From assembly GCA_000711775.1 (NCBI GenBank), contig ARYC01000357.1:62001-126000 (forward strand): a stretch of DNA of 64,000 nt. The letters are read 5' to 3'. Both the position numbers and the translations under genes were made by a program. The DNA is from Oxytricha trifallax (taxonomy: Eukaryota; Ciliophora; Spirotrichea; Sporadotrichida; Oxytrichidae). The notes beneath the pieces are model-generated. The model searched no databases, had not been told where the DNA came from, and saw only the letters and a list, made by a program, of their open reading frames with translations. Positions 11,617 to 22,350 of the stretch are shown here, in pieces (within the stretch, counting starts at the first letter, position 1; every line of letters begins with the position of its first letter).

Positions 11617-13063
11617 ATGGCGGCTAACTTAAATCGCAAAGCAGTCTCTCTTGGCAGTGGATAATCTTAGCTAAACTTTGGATAAACTAAGAAGCAAGAG
11701 ATCATATACATTGAAAAGGAGCCAGAGCTTAAAGCTCTTGAGTTTGAATCAGAGGTGTTTGTTCTAGAAATAAATATCAGGAAGCAGAGAGCAGAGATAA
11801 GTATTTAAACGCTAATCGAAGATGTTGAGGAGTTAAAAGAACATCTCCCACTAGAAAAGATTAAAGAATTCTAATGTGATGAATGCTAAAATTTCTTCTC
11901 AACTGATTCGAGCTTGAAGAGGCACATCAAAGAGATGCTCTCTGGGAGAGCTAAGATATATTTTAAGCACGAAAAGGTCGATGGCAGGTATTAGTGCACG
12001 ACTTGCATGATCTTACACTCACTCAGCTAAAGTTAAAAGACACATGCAAAAACATCATTTAAGTGAGTTTTTAATGCAAGATAAAGAAACATAAAAACTT
12101 ATACCAGCCAAGAGAAAGTCCAATACTGTAGAGTCTTAAAGAGAGCAGGAAGAGAGACTTAAGAAGCAGAAACGTTTTGAGTCAATGAACCAACCAGCTA
12201 ATGAATTATATATAGCATGCTTGTAAGAGAGAGCTATGTATATACCTGCATTAAATGCAGTAGATCTCAGTTTTTGCATTGACAACTATTTACATATTGA
12301 TGTGCCTAACAAGGCAAAACTCATAGTAGTTGATGAGTATGCTTATAAAGTATATCCTTTCAAATATCTTATTAGGAACGAGCAGTATCAAAATGAGTTT
12401 GCCAATGAATACATAATACTAAGAGAGGCTCATAAAAGGTAATGCAAGAACTTGCTTAAACTCGATGGAGTTATTCTTGGACATGGTTTTATTGCACTAC
12501 GACTTAAGAAATTTGAAATGACTCTAAGAGATTATCTCTACCATAATAGATACCCAGATGACTTGAATGAGATACTCACGGAAATGACCAAGGGTGTGAA
12601 AGAGCTGCATGATCTAGGGTATGTTCATAGAGATTTGAAGCCAGAAAATGTAATGCTAAATCTCTGTCCTTTAGAAATAGTAGTCATTGATTTCAATAGA
12701 GCAATAAGGTAAGAAATAGTGACTTTAGCTAAAGTGCTAGGCACACCTGGGTACTTCCCAATAAGAGAGAAGTGGACTAATGGCTCTGTTTAGTGGGATG
12801 TCTGGGCGGTAGCAGCAATTATTTTAGAGTGCGATATGGAAAGTATGTCGTACTTCGGAACAAAGCAAGAAAAGTAATCAATAAGCATGGCTGTTAAACA
12901 TATAAAGCAAGAAGATGTATGCACTTAGATCAAGAAAATGGTTGAGATGATCATAGTAAGAGCTCCAGCATATCCAAGATCATCATTAGAAGATATACTT
13001 GAAACATTAAAGAGAGCTAAGTTCAAGAGATACCACAAAGATAAGCAGATAAAATTTGTTTGA
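11617..13063 (+). pseudogene. TBE-B 57-kDa zinc-finger/kinase gene, nearly intact
   Basis: ATG 11617-11619, TGA 13061-13063, 1447 nt, so a net 1-nt frame change. C2H2 finger FQCDECQNFF ... LKRHIKE at ~11870-11930. The second finger starts YQCTTC and then loses a base. The kinase part is open from about 12230: AYKVYPF (beta-3 Lys), ANEYIILREA (alpha-C), ELHDLGYVHRDLKPENVMLN with an intact HRD, VVIDFNRA where DFG is DFN, GTPGYFPIREKW as activation segment, and QWDVWAVAAIILE. There is no glycine loop. The predicted protein has DNA-binding fingers joined to an unusual kinase fold; its role in transposition is not established. Confidence 0.9.
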
Positions 13064-13741
13064 ATTAAGCACATTAATACTCATTAAATATTCATTAAAT
13101 TCACATAAAACTTGCGTTTTCTCTACTAACCCCAATAAGACCCCAACTATACCCTACAAATCAAAGCACTTATAAACCTCACTAAGGGGTTTTGGGGTTT
13201 TGATTTATATGGCTCTAACTACTTGCAATAAATAATTGCTGAGCCTTGGAGAGATAACTATTCTCTACTTGTGATAGTCTTGCATTAACTAGCTGGAGAG
13301 AAATTTGAAAGCGTGATTCAAAATGAAAAGTCTGTATAAGAGCTAGCAAATGAGCTTTTATTATTAGGAGAAATGAAAAATTTCAATGACATTTTGGAAA
13401 TACTGTCCACTGGTGCCACCAACTTAATTCCAACTGCAAACGAAATCACAAACATTTTAGAAAAACATATTATTAAGGGTTTATGATATTTATAATTTCC
13501 CAAATTCTTTCAAAATTAATTCTTATGAATGTATACAATAATAACATTACCTTTTCAATAATTTAAACTACATTTTAAAACTAATACTGTTTAATATATC
13601 AATAATATTTGTAATTAATTTAACCATAAATATTTAAAAATAATCTTTATTATTGAATTTTTATACTTCATCTTTATATAATTTATAATCTAAATAAAAT
13701 GAACTTTAAGTTATTGAAAAGGTAATGTTATTTTTATATAC

Positions 13742-13910
13742 ATTATACCTAATTGAGTAATTTAACTATATTTTATCCCACTCTATCTCTAAATGAACAT
13801 AATTTCGAGATAGAGTAGTGTTTTATATATTTCAATAAATTAATATTAAAATTGTGTAATAAAAATTTTGATTAATCTTTATAATTTGAATTTTATATCA
13901 ATTTTACTCA
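13742..13910 (-). repeat. Element X right terminal inverted repeat
   Basis: Complement of 5229-5398. Its outer tip TTTACTCA ends at 13910, right where the TBE-A transposase tail resumes (GCACGACCATCC...). The stretch 13500-13741 between the kinase stop and this TIR is AT-rich and empty. Confidence 0.85.
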
Positions 13911-14054
13911 TTGCACGACCATCCTATCGATACAGTTGACTTTATTAAAAATTCAGCGAAGAGAGTAGATGATTAGTTGGCTTAAAAGTGTGCTAAAGAA
14001 GAGAGAGAGAATGTATACAAATAAGTTTTAGAGTAAAGTTTATGAATATATAAG

Positions 14055-14828
14055 TCACATTTAAAATTCTTTAGTAGGAGCTGGCTTCTCTTTCTTTTCT
14101 TCCTCCTGTTAATTCCCTCCTCCTAGGTTTCTTCTCTTACTGCCAGCTCCTGTATCTATGTTCATTGACTCTGGTTGCAAAAAATTTAAATAAAGTCTTT
14201 TGCTAACTTCATACTCTGTCTGCGACTTTCGCTCTCTGTGAAGCTTGCTCTATTCCTTCATCAAGAAAATGCCAGTACAATATTTATCTTAAGAGTTAAG
14301 GTTGAAATCTTACTTGAAATATAAGGGTGCTTCTGCAGCTCTGATAGCCAGCTCTCACTTATCTTGATCCCTTGTTTGTCCTTATCTTCTGAAGAGATGC
14401 TGTACCTTTTCTTATGAGATTCTTGAATAATTTCTTTCAAGTAATCACCTTTAATTGTTGCAAGTATGCCAAAGAAATAGTTTCTTTCAGGCAGTTTATT
14501 TGACAACTGCTTCTTAGTAGGCAGGTACAGCGAAACCTCTGGGTCATTCATAGCATCATCATATAAGTTAGTCACAGAGATTTCTGGATTGTTTGGAATC
14601 TCTGCAAACTTTACATCTTAAGTTTTCAATACTTTCTTCTCTTCGCAGAGTATCGCTCTTAGAAATGAAATTTTTGTACTGAATCAAACCAACTACATAA
14701 TCAAGATTATTTACTTTGAGTTCATTACCTTGCTGCGCCAGGTAGTGATGCATATCCTCCTTGCTTCTAAATCTTTGAATCAATTCTTGTGCTTGCACTC
14801 TTTTCATTGCATCATTTATTGACTCCAT
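14055..14828 (-). pseudogene. TBE-A 22-kDa gene
   Basis: ATG at 14826-14828 (MESINDAMKRVQAQELI), stop at 14055-14057. Intron 1 is 14693-14728 (36 nt) and intron 2 is 14288-14313 (26 nt), at the conserved phase-1 sites. Exon 2 starts VGLIQYKNFIS and later has LPERNYFFGILATIKGDYL and ISESWLSELQKHPYIS. Most of the frame is open; a small indel after KNFIS and a few others disturb it. Its stop codon lies 9 bp from that of the TBE-A transposase, the same convergent layout as in TBE-B. Confidence 0.8.
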
Positions 14829-15318
14829 CTTGTTTAAAAATCTAAGAAATGATATTCAAATTTAAGTTTATTGATTTAAATTATATATTTTTGTAAAACT
14901 TTCTGGTTTCAAACTTTAGAGATTTATATTAATTTTTACTGTTATAGTTCCATATTTTTTAATTTAAATTGGTACGTACTTATTTAAGAGCAGCTTCTAA
15001 AATGCTAGTACTTAATTAGGAGCATTAATTAAAGATAGAACTTAATTACGAGCACCCTTATTTTTATCACAAAATAACTCCTAAAGCAGTAAGTAATAAT
15101 TAGTTGCACCTCATAAATCGGTACGTGCTATAATCAACTAATTATTGACAGTAAAATCGTTACTTTCTCAATTATATTTAGAGCTCGATCGTGACTTAGC
15201 ACTCATTTTCCTTCTTTAATACTCTAAAATCTTCACTTGAAATTATGAGGCTTGCAAAGCTATTATATGAGCACTGAGTTATAGAGGCAGTCTTATAATT
15301 TTAAATTCAAATTTAAAT

Positions 15319-17101
15319 ATGAGCGCTAGCATTTTAAGAAAAACAATAGCACTTCCATCAAACTAAATGAGATTTACCTTTGGCGTCAATAAAAAGTGTG
15401 ATTGCTGAGAGATGAACTCTCACAAAGAACTACCAGAGCTATCACTTGAGATCTCTGTTATTGAAATAGAAATAAACAATATAAAATAAATGGCAAATAA
15501 GTGTGTAGGAGAAAGAGAGGAGGAGAAAGTTAGAAATGAAATTTCAATATAAGCAGAGGAAGTTGAAGTATATTTTAGTGAGAAGTGTGAAAGAGACTTC
15601 ACTCATAAATCTAGCTGGTACAGGATATGAAGTTCAATAAGTAAGCTAAGCCTACTCTACATTTAAAGCAGATTGCTTTGGGTGCCATTAGCTGTACTCT
15701 CATATAAGAGACTTAAAGAAGCATCTTTTAAAAGCCCTCAAGAAAGAAATAGAAGTTGAAGATTAAGACACTCAACTGAAGTTGTTCAACAAAATAAAAG
15801 CAAGGGAGCCTCTTTAAGTTGCTGAGCTTTAACAAGCAAGTGAATCAGAAAATGTGAAGATTGCATGCAACCTATGAGCATCAGAGATCACTAAAATCAT
15901 GATTACAATATAATACAAAAAGATTCCAGTACTTGCATTGATTGATATAGATACTTCTCTCTTAAGCTACCTAATTTTAGAGGATTCCTATGACAAGAAA
16001 GTTATTAAGAGTCATCAGTATGCTTACAAAATATATCTTTTTAATTATCTCCTTAGTGATGAAAAGTATTAAATGGAGTTTACCAATGAGTATTAAGTAC
16101 TCACTCAGGCTAAGTTTAAAGAGTGCAAATACTTAATAAAACTAGATGCTGTTCTCCTAGCCAAAGATCATGTAGCTTTCAGACTACCACTTTTGAATTG
16201 ACACTCAGAGATTCATAACTGATAAAAGAAATCATAGATAGCTTGCATTAATAGCAACCTAAGCTATAAAGGGTATCAAAGAGCTTCATAAGTTAGGCTT
16301 TGTTCACAGAGATCTCAAGCCTGAGAATAAAATGTTGAACTTTTCATCATAACAGTAACAATTATTGATTTCAACAGAGCCTTAAGAGTGGAAGTATCAA
16401 GACTTAAAGGTGTTATGGAAATTCACGGCTATTATCCAGAAAGAGAAGACTGGAGAGATGGAGACTTTCAATGGGATGTGGTGGCTATGGAAGCAATAAT
16501 AATAGAGTGCGATAAGCCTCTCAACGATTACAATTGCCAAAGAATGAGTAAATAATTTAAAAAAGAGAATTATAATACTTGTGTTTTATTAATAATTAAA
16601 AATAGTTATGCTAGTTATAAACATATTATGGAATATATAAAAATAATCATCTGTGTACAAACTTTTTTATTAAACATTTTTCCAACTTATACCTAACAAT
16701 TTAAAAATTTTTAAATTAAAATATCAACCAATTAAAAATTCTTGTAATAAAGATAAGCATTATTATTGGATTATCAATATAGAAAAATAAATTATTACTG
16801 AAAATATATAAAAAGAAGATGATTTTAATTAAAAAGATAGTTAATATTAATTACGAGTTAAGTCTAAACAAATAAATTTTGAGTTAGCTCGTAGATTTAA
16901 ATAATTTTAGAAATAATAATTATAATTAATCAAGATTCTTGATTATTAAATTACATTTTGTCTGATTTTTGAATATTTACTAATTGAAACAAATGGCAGA
17001 GTCAATAATAATAAAACCAAACTCAAGATCAGACATAAAAACAGAGCAGATAGAGTTGTGGTTTAGTAAGATAAACTTCAGACCTCTCCCTCATAATTTG
17101 A
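15319..17101 (+). pseudogene. TBE-A 57-kDa zinc-finger/kinase gene with internal insertion
   Basis: ATG 15319 (MSASILRK). A finger region near 15575-15720 is followed by a kinase part: KIYLFNY, KECKYLIKLDAVLLAKDH, then ELHKLGFVHRDLKPEN (~16280-16330) with HRD intact, IIDFNRAL for DFG, and YYPEREDWRDGD. Coding breaks off near 16557 and a Gln-rich tail reappears after ~16980 (NKWQSQ..., stop TGA 17099-17101), like the tail of TBE-D. It is more similar to the TBE-D type than to TBE-B/C. Several frame changes. Confidence 0.75.
16557..16980. other. AT-rich insertion inside the TBE-A kinase gene
   Basis: About 420 bp of very AT-rich, non-coding DNA separates two homologous parts of the 57-kDa gene. 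TBE-D has no such block at this point. No inverted ends or target duplication were recognised, so its nature (small MITE, other insertion) is open. Confidence 0.45.
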
Positions 17102-17959
17102 AAGTATATTATGAGTGGTTAAATTAAATACAATTACTTTAAATTTCACATTAAAACCTATTGATAACTCCAACCCCTAACGAATTTCCTACAAATCAAA
17201 GAACTTATAAACTTCATTAAGGGGTTTCGGGGTTTTGAGTGTGAGCAAAATATTTAGTTATGTGAATGACAATAATGTGCTCATGAGATACCAAGGCATT
17301 TATGATAGAGTGACAGATCTCCCCGACAAATACTTAATCTATGGGGTACTTGGGACTATCAAGAATGATTGGCTCACATAAATAATAAGAGAGTAGTAGC
17401 TAGCTACAGATTATGTTGCTGATGAATAGATGAAAGGGGACTCAATAGTTATAAGCGACCAATTTCTTTATATAATTTAATCAGTGCCACATTTCTCAAG
17501 TAAGTGTACAAAATAATTAATGAAATTGTAGAAAAATAGGGATAACCTTCTCTTTGCTGAATACTAAGTTAATGGGGAAAAAGCACAAGTAAAAAAAAAG
17601 GTTTGAAATATCAACAATCCTTGAAGGTGAAGAATAAAATTTCTAAAAGCATGCATACAATTTAAGTAAACTCATGATGATAACATGATTATGAGAAGTC
17701 CTCCTGTAAAAAGAATGCATTTTAACTAATGAAATATATGATTTTGATTATCATTTAAATTTATGAATTAAAAATAAAATATATTAAAATTTCAAACACT
17801 TTAATTTAGTAAATTAAGGCAGCGTCTTTCACTATTTATAGAGTCTTTATTTTGAATTCACAAAATTGATTTAGTTAATACTTGCAAATTCTTAATGTTG
17901 CTTAATTTGAAATGTTGGCTGATTAGAAATTTCCTGTTTTCCTACTTTACCCTGGAAAA

Positions 17960-18740
17960 TATATTTTCTATGCAATTAAATTTTGAAGATTATGGAGAGT
18001 TAAATTAATTTCAGCCTTTTCAATCTTTACTGCCTCTTTGAATTTGAGTGGTGTGGCTCTCAAATCTTCAAGAAATATTGTCAACGACTTTATTTTACAG
18101 TTATGATCTAGATCCTCTCTATTACAAAGAGGATGACTTCATTTGAATTGATTTCTTTACTATGCGAAATGCTTCAAATCCATTCTAGGACTAAATATTA
18201 CTACAGCTGCTAAAGTATCAAGAGTGAGCCCTTCTTTTTTACAAAAACTAAGTATTAGTGCCCATGCCTTTCAAAATGTTGAATGAGCCTTAAAAATAGT
18301 TTTTCCATATAGACTATGTTTTAATTCTCTTTTTTCACTCATTTTTTGTGGTCTTCACTCTTTGCAATTTTATCTTAATTAAATTTAATTTGAGCTCTGT
18401 TAAGTTATAATTACTTTTACAGACTTTATACTTAATTCCGTTCTTCTTATACAATTTTGGAAGAGTTTTATGAAATTTTAATTTCTGGAAATCTACCATG
18501 AAATACAATCGCTCTTTGTTGAAGTGAAAGAGTGATTACATCTTGGAGTGACTTATCTGATATCAAATAATTATAATGCTCAGAAGTCAGTTGGAGTCTG
18601 GAAGGTTTACTTATGGATCGAATAACTTCTTCATTTTTCAATTGTTTAATTATTTTTTTATTTCCTTTGCTTGCATACCAAATGAATCTACTAATTATTT
18701 TATTGTTGCAAATATTTTGTTATTAGGTTTATTAGTTTGG
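17960..18740 (-). pseudogene. Element Y transposase, decayed
   Basis: Read on the minus strand: EHYNYLISDKSLQDV, RAIVFHGRFPEIKIS and KKNGIKYKVCKSNYNL align with element X (LDHLNYLVHKT, RAKIFHRKFPDKKIS, YLFNGVKYKQTKSTYKL). VVDNIS near 18075 is the second catalytic Asp region. The first Asp and the final Glu are not clearly seen. Convergent with the Y 22-kDa-like gene, as in TBE and X. Several frame changes and TGAs. Confidence 0.55.
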
Positions 18741-20500
18741 TTTTCTATATCAAAGCAAGCATATTATTTTTTTAAGTCCATTTGCTAAACAGGTTTACGT
18801 TTCATATTTAACTTCAATATGATTACAAATTTTACTTCAATTTTTATAATTGTGTAAATAAAAGAGAAATATTTTAAAATGAGGATATATAAATAATTTT
18901 ACCTACATATGCTAATGTGCTCTGAAACCTCTCTGATCTATATTTATTTATAGATTTCTAATTATATTCAGTTTTAATTTAAGTTAATTACAATATTTAA
19001 TTTTAAAAAATATTACATATAATAATTAAGTTCATTGTTTTTGGGGTTAAAATAATATGATTGTAAAAAGTACCTAAGTTATATAAATTTTGTGTTATTA
19101 ACAGAGAATCAGGTTAATGTCGATAATAAACTCAGTTTTATTGATTTTAATATTGTTAGTTTTAAATTGATTTTATTAATTATAATGAATAAATAACAGT
19201 AATTATATTATGTTTCAAATATTTGACATTTTTGTATTCATTTTATGCCATAAAACTATAATCAAAATTAATGCATTGAAAGCATAGGATTTTTTGAATA
19301 CTTAGCAGTAGAGCATTTACAAGCATTTTGCCATTTCTAATTATATATTATTTAATAGCAATAACTTTTGTTATTGATCTCAATTCAAATCTGTGTTTTA
19401 ATATAAGTTCTATTCGATGAGTATTAAACTAACGTGGAAAACTCTAGTTTAATTATATTTTATCCTTATTTATCGTATATAAATCAAGTTTTAAAATGTA
19501 ATTGGCATTACTTCAATTAATTTTCATATTTATTTTGTCTTGATAAAAGTATTTTATCTATCAACTTGGAAATATTTGTTTTATCAAAAAATAAATTTTA
19601 TGTTTAACAACATCTAGTTTTTAGAAGAGTACCATTTAAATCTTATAATTTAGATAAATAGTAGAATTGCATTATAAAACTTCAACTATTCATGTAGTTA
19701 ACTCAGTTATTATAAATAAACTCTAGCTCATGAATATAAAAAATAATAAATTTATTACCATGCTAAAGTTTTCACTCAAACAATTAAAAGGAGTTTTTTT
19801 ATAAAACAAATCAATAAAACACTTGAGTGTTGGATGAATTATTTTTGGACAAACTTACAGCATTTATTAGTTATAATTTTTAAATAACAAAAATACATTA
19901 ACTTTGCCTAATCAATACTATTTTAAAGTTGTGAGGATTAGATCAAGGAACTATTACACTTTAATTTATTTTGCCCTTTATGTATGGTAATTTTATGATA
20001 TTATAAAACTAAATGCATTCTAATATTTATTTAAACATGAGGTAAATCAATCAAAACAAATTTCACTTTCTGGGAATTTTTATTTTGTAAATGAAATAAT
20101 GTTTTGACATTAAAATCAATTAAACTTATAGAAATAATAGTTTAATATTCTTAAACTATGGTGAAATAAATTTCATTTTTATAAATTTCTACTGTAAACT
20201 CAAAATAATTTAAAATAGTAATTTATATATATAATATCTTAATGAAGTTTTGTAAATTCCTAAAATTGAAATTTACAAAATATTCATAGCATCTTTTGCT
20301 ACAATTATTTTTCAAATTAAAACTTTTACTTAAACTATTAATAAGTGCACTATAAATAAATTAAAAATGATAGAAACAATTATTTTTATAAACATATTTG
20401 ACTTTGAAAATCAATTACATTAAATGAATATAATATTTATTAGGTAAATAGAAAGTTTAGAATTTCCAACTAAATATATTTAAGAGTAACTTGCTTTCTC
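18741..20500. other. AT-rich stretch, nothing recognised
   Basis: No gene, repeat pair or RNA gene was recognised. The missing right end of element Y should lie near its start. Confidence 0.5.
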
Positions 20501-22240
20501 AGATTTATGGTGAATAATTGCAGTCATTTGAAGGAATCAGATTAATTGATCCCAATTTACTTTTTGATTATCGGTAAAATAATTACCATCTCTGTATATA
20601 TTGATATACCCTCTCTCTCATTTTTTTATTGTAAATTTATTTGAATAATTCCTAAAAAAGACAAGCCATACAATTATAATTTTAAAGTCTTCTTTAATTA
20701 GCAGCTGTTGCGTTATCTTATGATATAATTTTTTTAGAGTTAAAAGTGTTATAAATATAAGTTACAGCAAAAATACAATGAAATTTAAAGCAAATTAAAT
20801 ATTTGCATATTTTGAATGTAACTGAAAGCAAATAAAGTAAAGAGAAATATGATGAATTCAAATAAATTACTCAATTTGATAGAGATTTATAGAATATAAT
20901 AATATTATTAATTAATTTAACTTAAATCATTAATGCTATTAAGATACAAATAAATATTTGATCATAACTGCATGGAAAATGGAATTGAAAAAGAACAACA
21001 TGTTTAAGTGTTAGTTTGTAAATGAGCGATTATTTATAGGTAATTCCAATATCAGATTTAATTTTATTTCAATACTATCGGGGACTACTAAAATTTTTAA
21101 TTTTTCTCCTACTTCTGTAGAAGTGCTTGCCATCTTTAGCTTATTGAGCATGCTGTTTTATTAGATTTATTCCATAAAAGATTTTTGTTCTTGTAATAAA
21201 ATACTTTTAGCTTAATTGGTTGACTTTCCTACACAGACACTCATTAAGAAATATTCTCTAGGCACCTTCATTTTATATATATTTTTAAGGATAATTCCAA
21301 TCAGATCTTTTGTTTCATGGAGCAATTGCCACGAGGACCTAGGAGGGAGACAATCTGATGCTGCATCTATCGAGGGGTCTAACTGACATAAACTCTTGTG
21401 ATGATATATAATGCCTCACTTATTAAAGAATTCAATAAATCCACGATTTAATTGCTTTTTGGGAGTCACTACATAAGCACTTTGAAGAAGAGATAAGATA
21501 CACAAGCTACATTATATGTAAATACTTGATTTAAAAATTAAATTTTTTAAATGAAAGCGAAATGATAATAATGGTGATTAAAAATAAGATTATTGTAGAT
21601 AAGATTAAGATTTAAATGGCAATAACTAAGTTAAAGATTTATACAAATAATTTTTACCATAAAATTTATTCACTTTATCTATTTTAATCTTGATTGCTCT
21701 TAATTTCAATAAATTTACTTTAAATAATTGATAAATTAATTTTTAATATATATTTAATTTTGCATTTATTTATGTTTTTTAATTAATAAATAACTAAATA
21801 TTGTTGAAAGTGTAAATAACTAAAATTACTTATATGATATAGTATAGTATTTCGAAATTTAAAAAATCTAATATTTTTTTCCATTAAAATTATTAAATCT
21901 ACAGATAGTCGAGTTGATATCTTAAAGGTTGAAATTGTTTAGAAAAAAATGTTAAAATAATATCAAACTGACTATTAAAGTAGTTTTTTTATATAAAAAA
22001 TATTATCTCTTATAGGCATTTTAACAAATGGAAAATGTTAATTGTAGCTCTATGCTCTTATTTTAAAAATCTAATAATTTATTTAAATTGCTGAAAATAA
22101 TAAATTTAATTCAAAAATCCAGTTTCCGTTGTTATATCTCTGTTTAGTTGCTGACAAATAGTTCCAGAAAAAGCTTAAATCACCTTCATCAACCTTACAA
22201 CATTTCAATAAAATATTGTCTTTGTTATAAAGTTAAAATT
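20500..22240 (-). other. Possible decayed or intron-bearing minus-strand gene
   Basis: Under the ciliate code, 20927-21415 is open for 163 codons, and the same frame continues upstream to ~21560 with one TGA. The 21310-21400 part is GC-richer and protein-like (DCLPPRSSWQLLHETKDL). A further open block with protein-like composition is at 21967-22228 (CKVDEGDLSFFWNYL). A short intron beginning GTGAGG at the TGA is possible. No family recognised. Frames this long also arise by chance here, so the call rests mainly on the local GC rise and composition. It could be a germline-limited gene or a macronucleus-destined segment. Confidence 0.3.
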
Positions 22241-22350
22241 GCTGCATTAACTAAAATATACTAGCAGTCTTAAATAACTTTAGGTAAATTAGATTAATAC
22301 ACGATGAATAGAACTAAATAGTGATTTCTGAACAATAATAATCAGAAAAG

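Larger units (their letters stand above)
9096..13202 (+). mobile_element. TBE-B, full-length telomere-bearing element
   Basis: Perfect CAAAACCCCAAAACCCC at 9096, perfect complement ending at 13202, and an exact 3-bp target duplication ATT (9093-9095, 13203-13205) fitting ANT. Length 4107 bp. The subterminal repeat CTTAGTGAGGTTTATAAGTG is also inverted at both ends. It carries all three genes: transposase (+), 22-kDa (-) and 57-kDa (+), each full length with a few frame breaks. It is the youngest layer of the nest, inserted in the kinase-like gene of X, and removing it with one ATT restores the X reading frame. Confidence 0.97.
7834..13496 (+). pseudogene. Element X C2H2/pseudokinase gene, split by TBE-B
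   Basis: Possible ATG at 7834. Two C2H2 fingers follow: YTCTICDKV ... RHIKTH (~8064-8120) and YVCKVCQQNF ... KKHLISH (~8175-8240). Then comes a likely 51-nt intron (8292-8342), a Gln/Asn-rich linker open for ~137 codons, and a kinase-like domain: GYDFTLGDLLNLRH, then VVHLYLKPQNIKIN (~8955-8995). TBE-B interrupts the next segment. After it the frame continues at once with YGSNYLQQ ... AEPWRD (APE region), LLVIVLHQLAG, and a C-lobe open to the TGA at 13494-13496. HRD is HLY and DFG is NFS, so it is catalytically dead by motif. Frame changes are seen before the fingers and around 8700-8850. Confidence 0.75.
5229..13910 (+). mobile_element. Element X: TBE-like three-gene transposon without C4A4 tips
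   Basis: Bounded by ~170-bp inverted ends whose outer tips read TGAGTAAA. Inside, in TBE order and orientation, lie a DD34E-type transposase (+), a 22-kDa-like gene (-) and a C2H2/pseudokinase gene (+). The proteins are clearly related to TBE but far more diverged than the TBE copies are from each other. X is inserted in the TBE-A transposase and is itself split by TBE-B (9096-13202). Without TBE-B it is about 4.6 kb. It is well kept: the 22-kDa gene is fully open and long parts of the kinase-like gene are intact. It looks like a separate lineage of the TBE family with different ends. Confidence 0.8.
4340..14045 (+). pseudogene. TBE-A transposase (42-kDa, DD34E), split by element X
   Basis: The N-terminal part runs from about 4340 to 5227 and the C-terminal tail from 13911 to the TGA at 14043-14045 (HPIDTVDFIKNSAKRV ...). 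Blocks shared with TBE-B/C include GSIYDEEYIDL, STVRSHCLLAV, the first catalytic Asp in SDEVGFTFN and the second in VDNLSVHQTK. The glutamate is in FNGIEFY, just before the insertion. The usual ATG is not preserved, and several frame changes separate the conserved blocks. Insertion of X also removed roughly 40 bp compared with other TBE copies. Confidence 0.8.
4251..17237 (+). mobile_element. TBE-A, telomere-bearing element split by element X
   Basis: The left tip at 4251 is a worn CAAAACCCCAAAACCCC followed by the subterminal TTAATGAGG and TTTATAAGTGC. The right tip ends GGGGTTTTG at 17237. Flanks are ACT (4248-4250) and AGT (17238-17240), both fitting ANT but differing at the middle base. 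Without element X (5229-13910) it is about 4.3 kb, close to the normal ~4.1 kb, and contains transposase (+), 22-kDa gene (-) and 57-kDa gene (+). An extra AT-rich ~420 bp block sits in the 57-kDa gene. It is decayed at many positions and older than X and TBE-B. Confidence 0.9.
3979..17606 (+). pseudogene. Element Y 22-kDa-like gene, split by TBE-A
   Basis: Exon 1 is 3979-4096, from an ATG. Intron 1 is 4097-4124 (28 nt, GTAAGC...TTTTAG). Exon 2 begins MPAFNQTIMKF after the junction, runs to 4250, is interrupted by TBE-A (4251-17237) and resumes at 17238 with KIFSY, then LPDKYLIYGVLGTIKND and ISDQF. These align block by block with element X (MPPYKQCTMRF, LPDRNFFFGILGTL) and TBE (LPERNFFFGVLGTIKED). 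Intron 1 is phase 1 and follows YNYLKYS, matching TBE YRYLTQH and X FNYLKFQ. A second GT-AG intron is likely at 17500-17531. A frame change near 4220 is needed to join the two halves. Function unknown; it is the partner protein of the TBE cassette. Confidence 0.7.
1480..18740 (-). mobile_element. Element Y: old TBE-like three-gene transposon, host of the first nest
   Basis: Three gene remnants lie in the order and relative orientation of a TBE read on the minus strand: transposase (17.96-18.74 kb, minus), 22-kDa-like gene (from 3979, plus) and zinc-finger/kinase-like gene (1.49-2.61 kb, minus). Each resembles element X more than the classical TBEs. TBE-A sits inside the 22-kDa-like gene, so about 13 kb of this span is younger insertion. 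Neither terminus was found, so both outer coordinates are approximate, and no C4A4 tips are seen. It must be older than TBE-A, which it hosts. The assignment rests on homology of three separate blocks, not on ends. Confidence 0.6.

Noticed and set aside
9096-13202. C4A4 tips read as true telomeres or chromosome ends
   Set aside because: They are internal, paired, inverted and flanked by 3-bp target duplications, so they are transposon ends.
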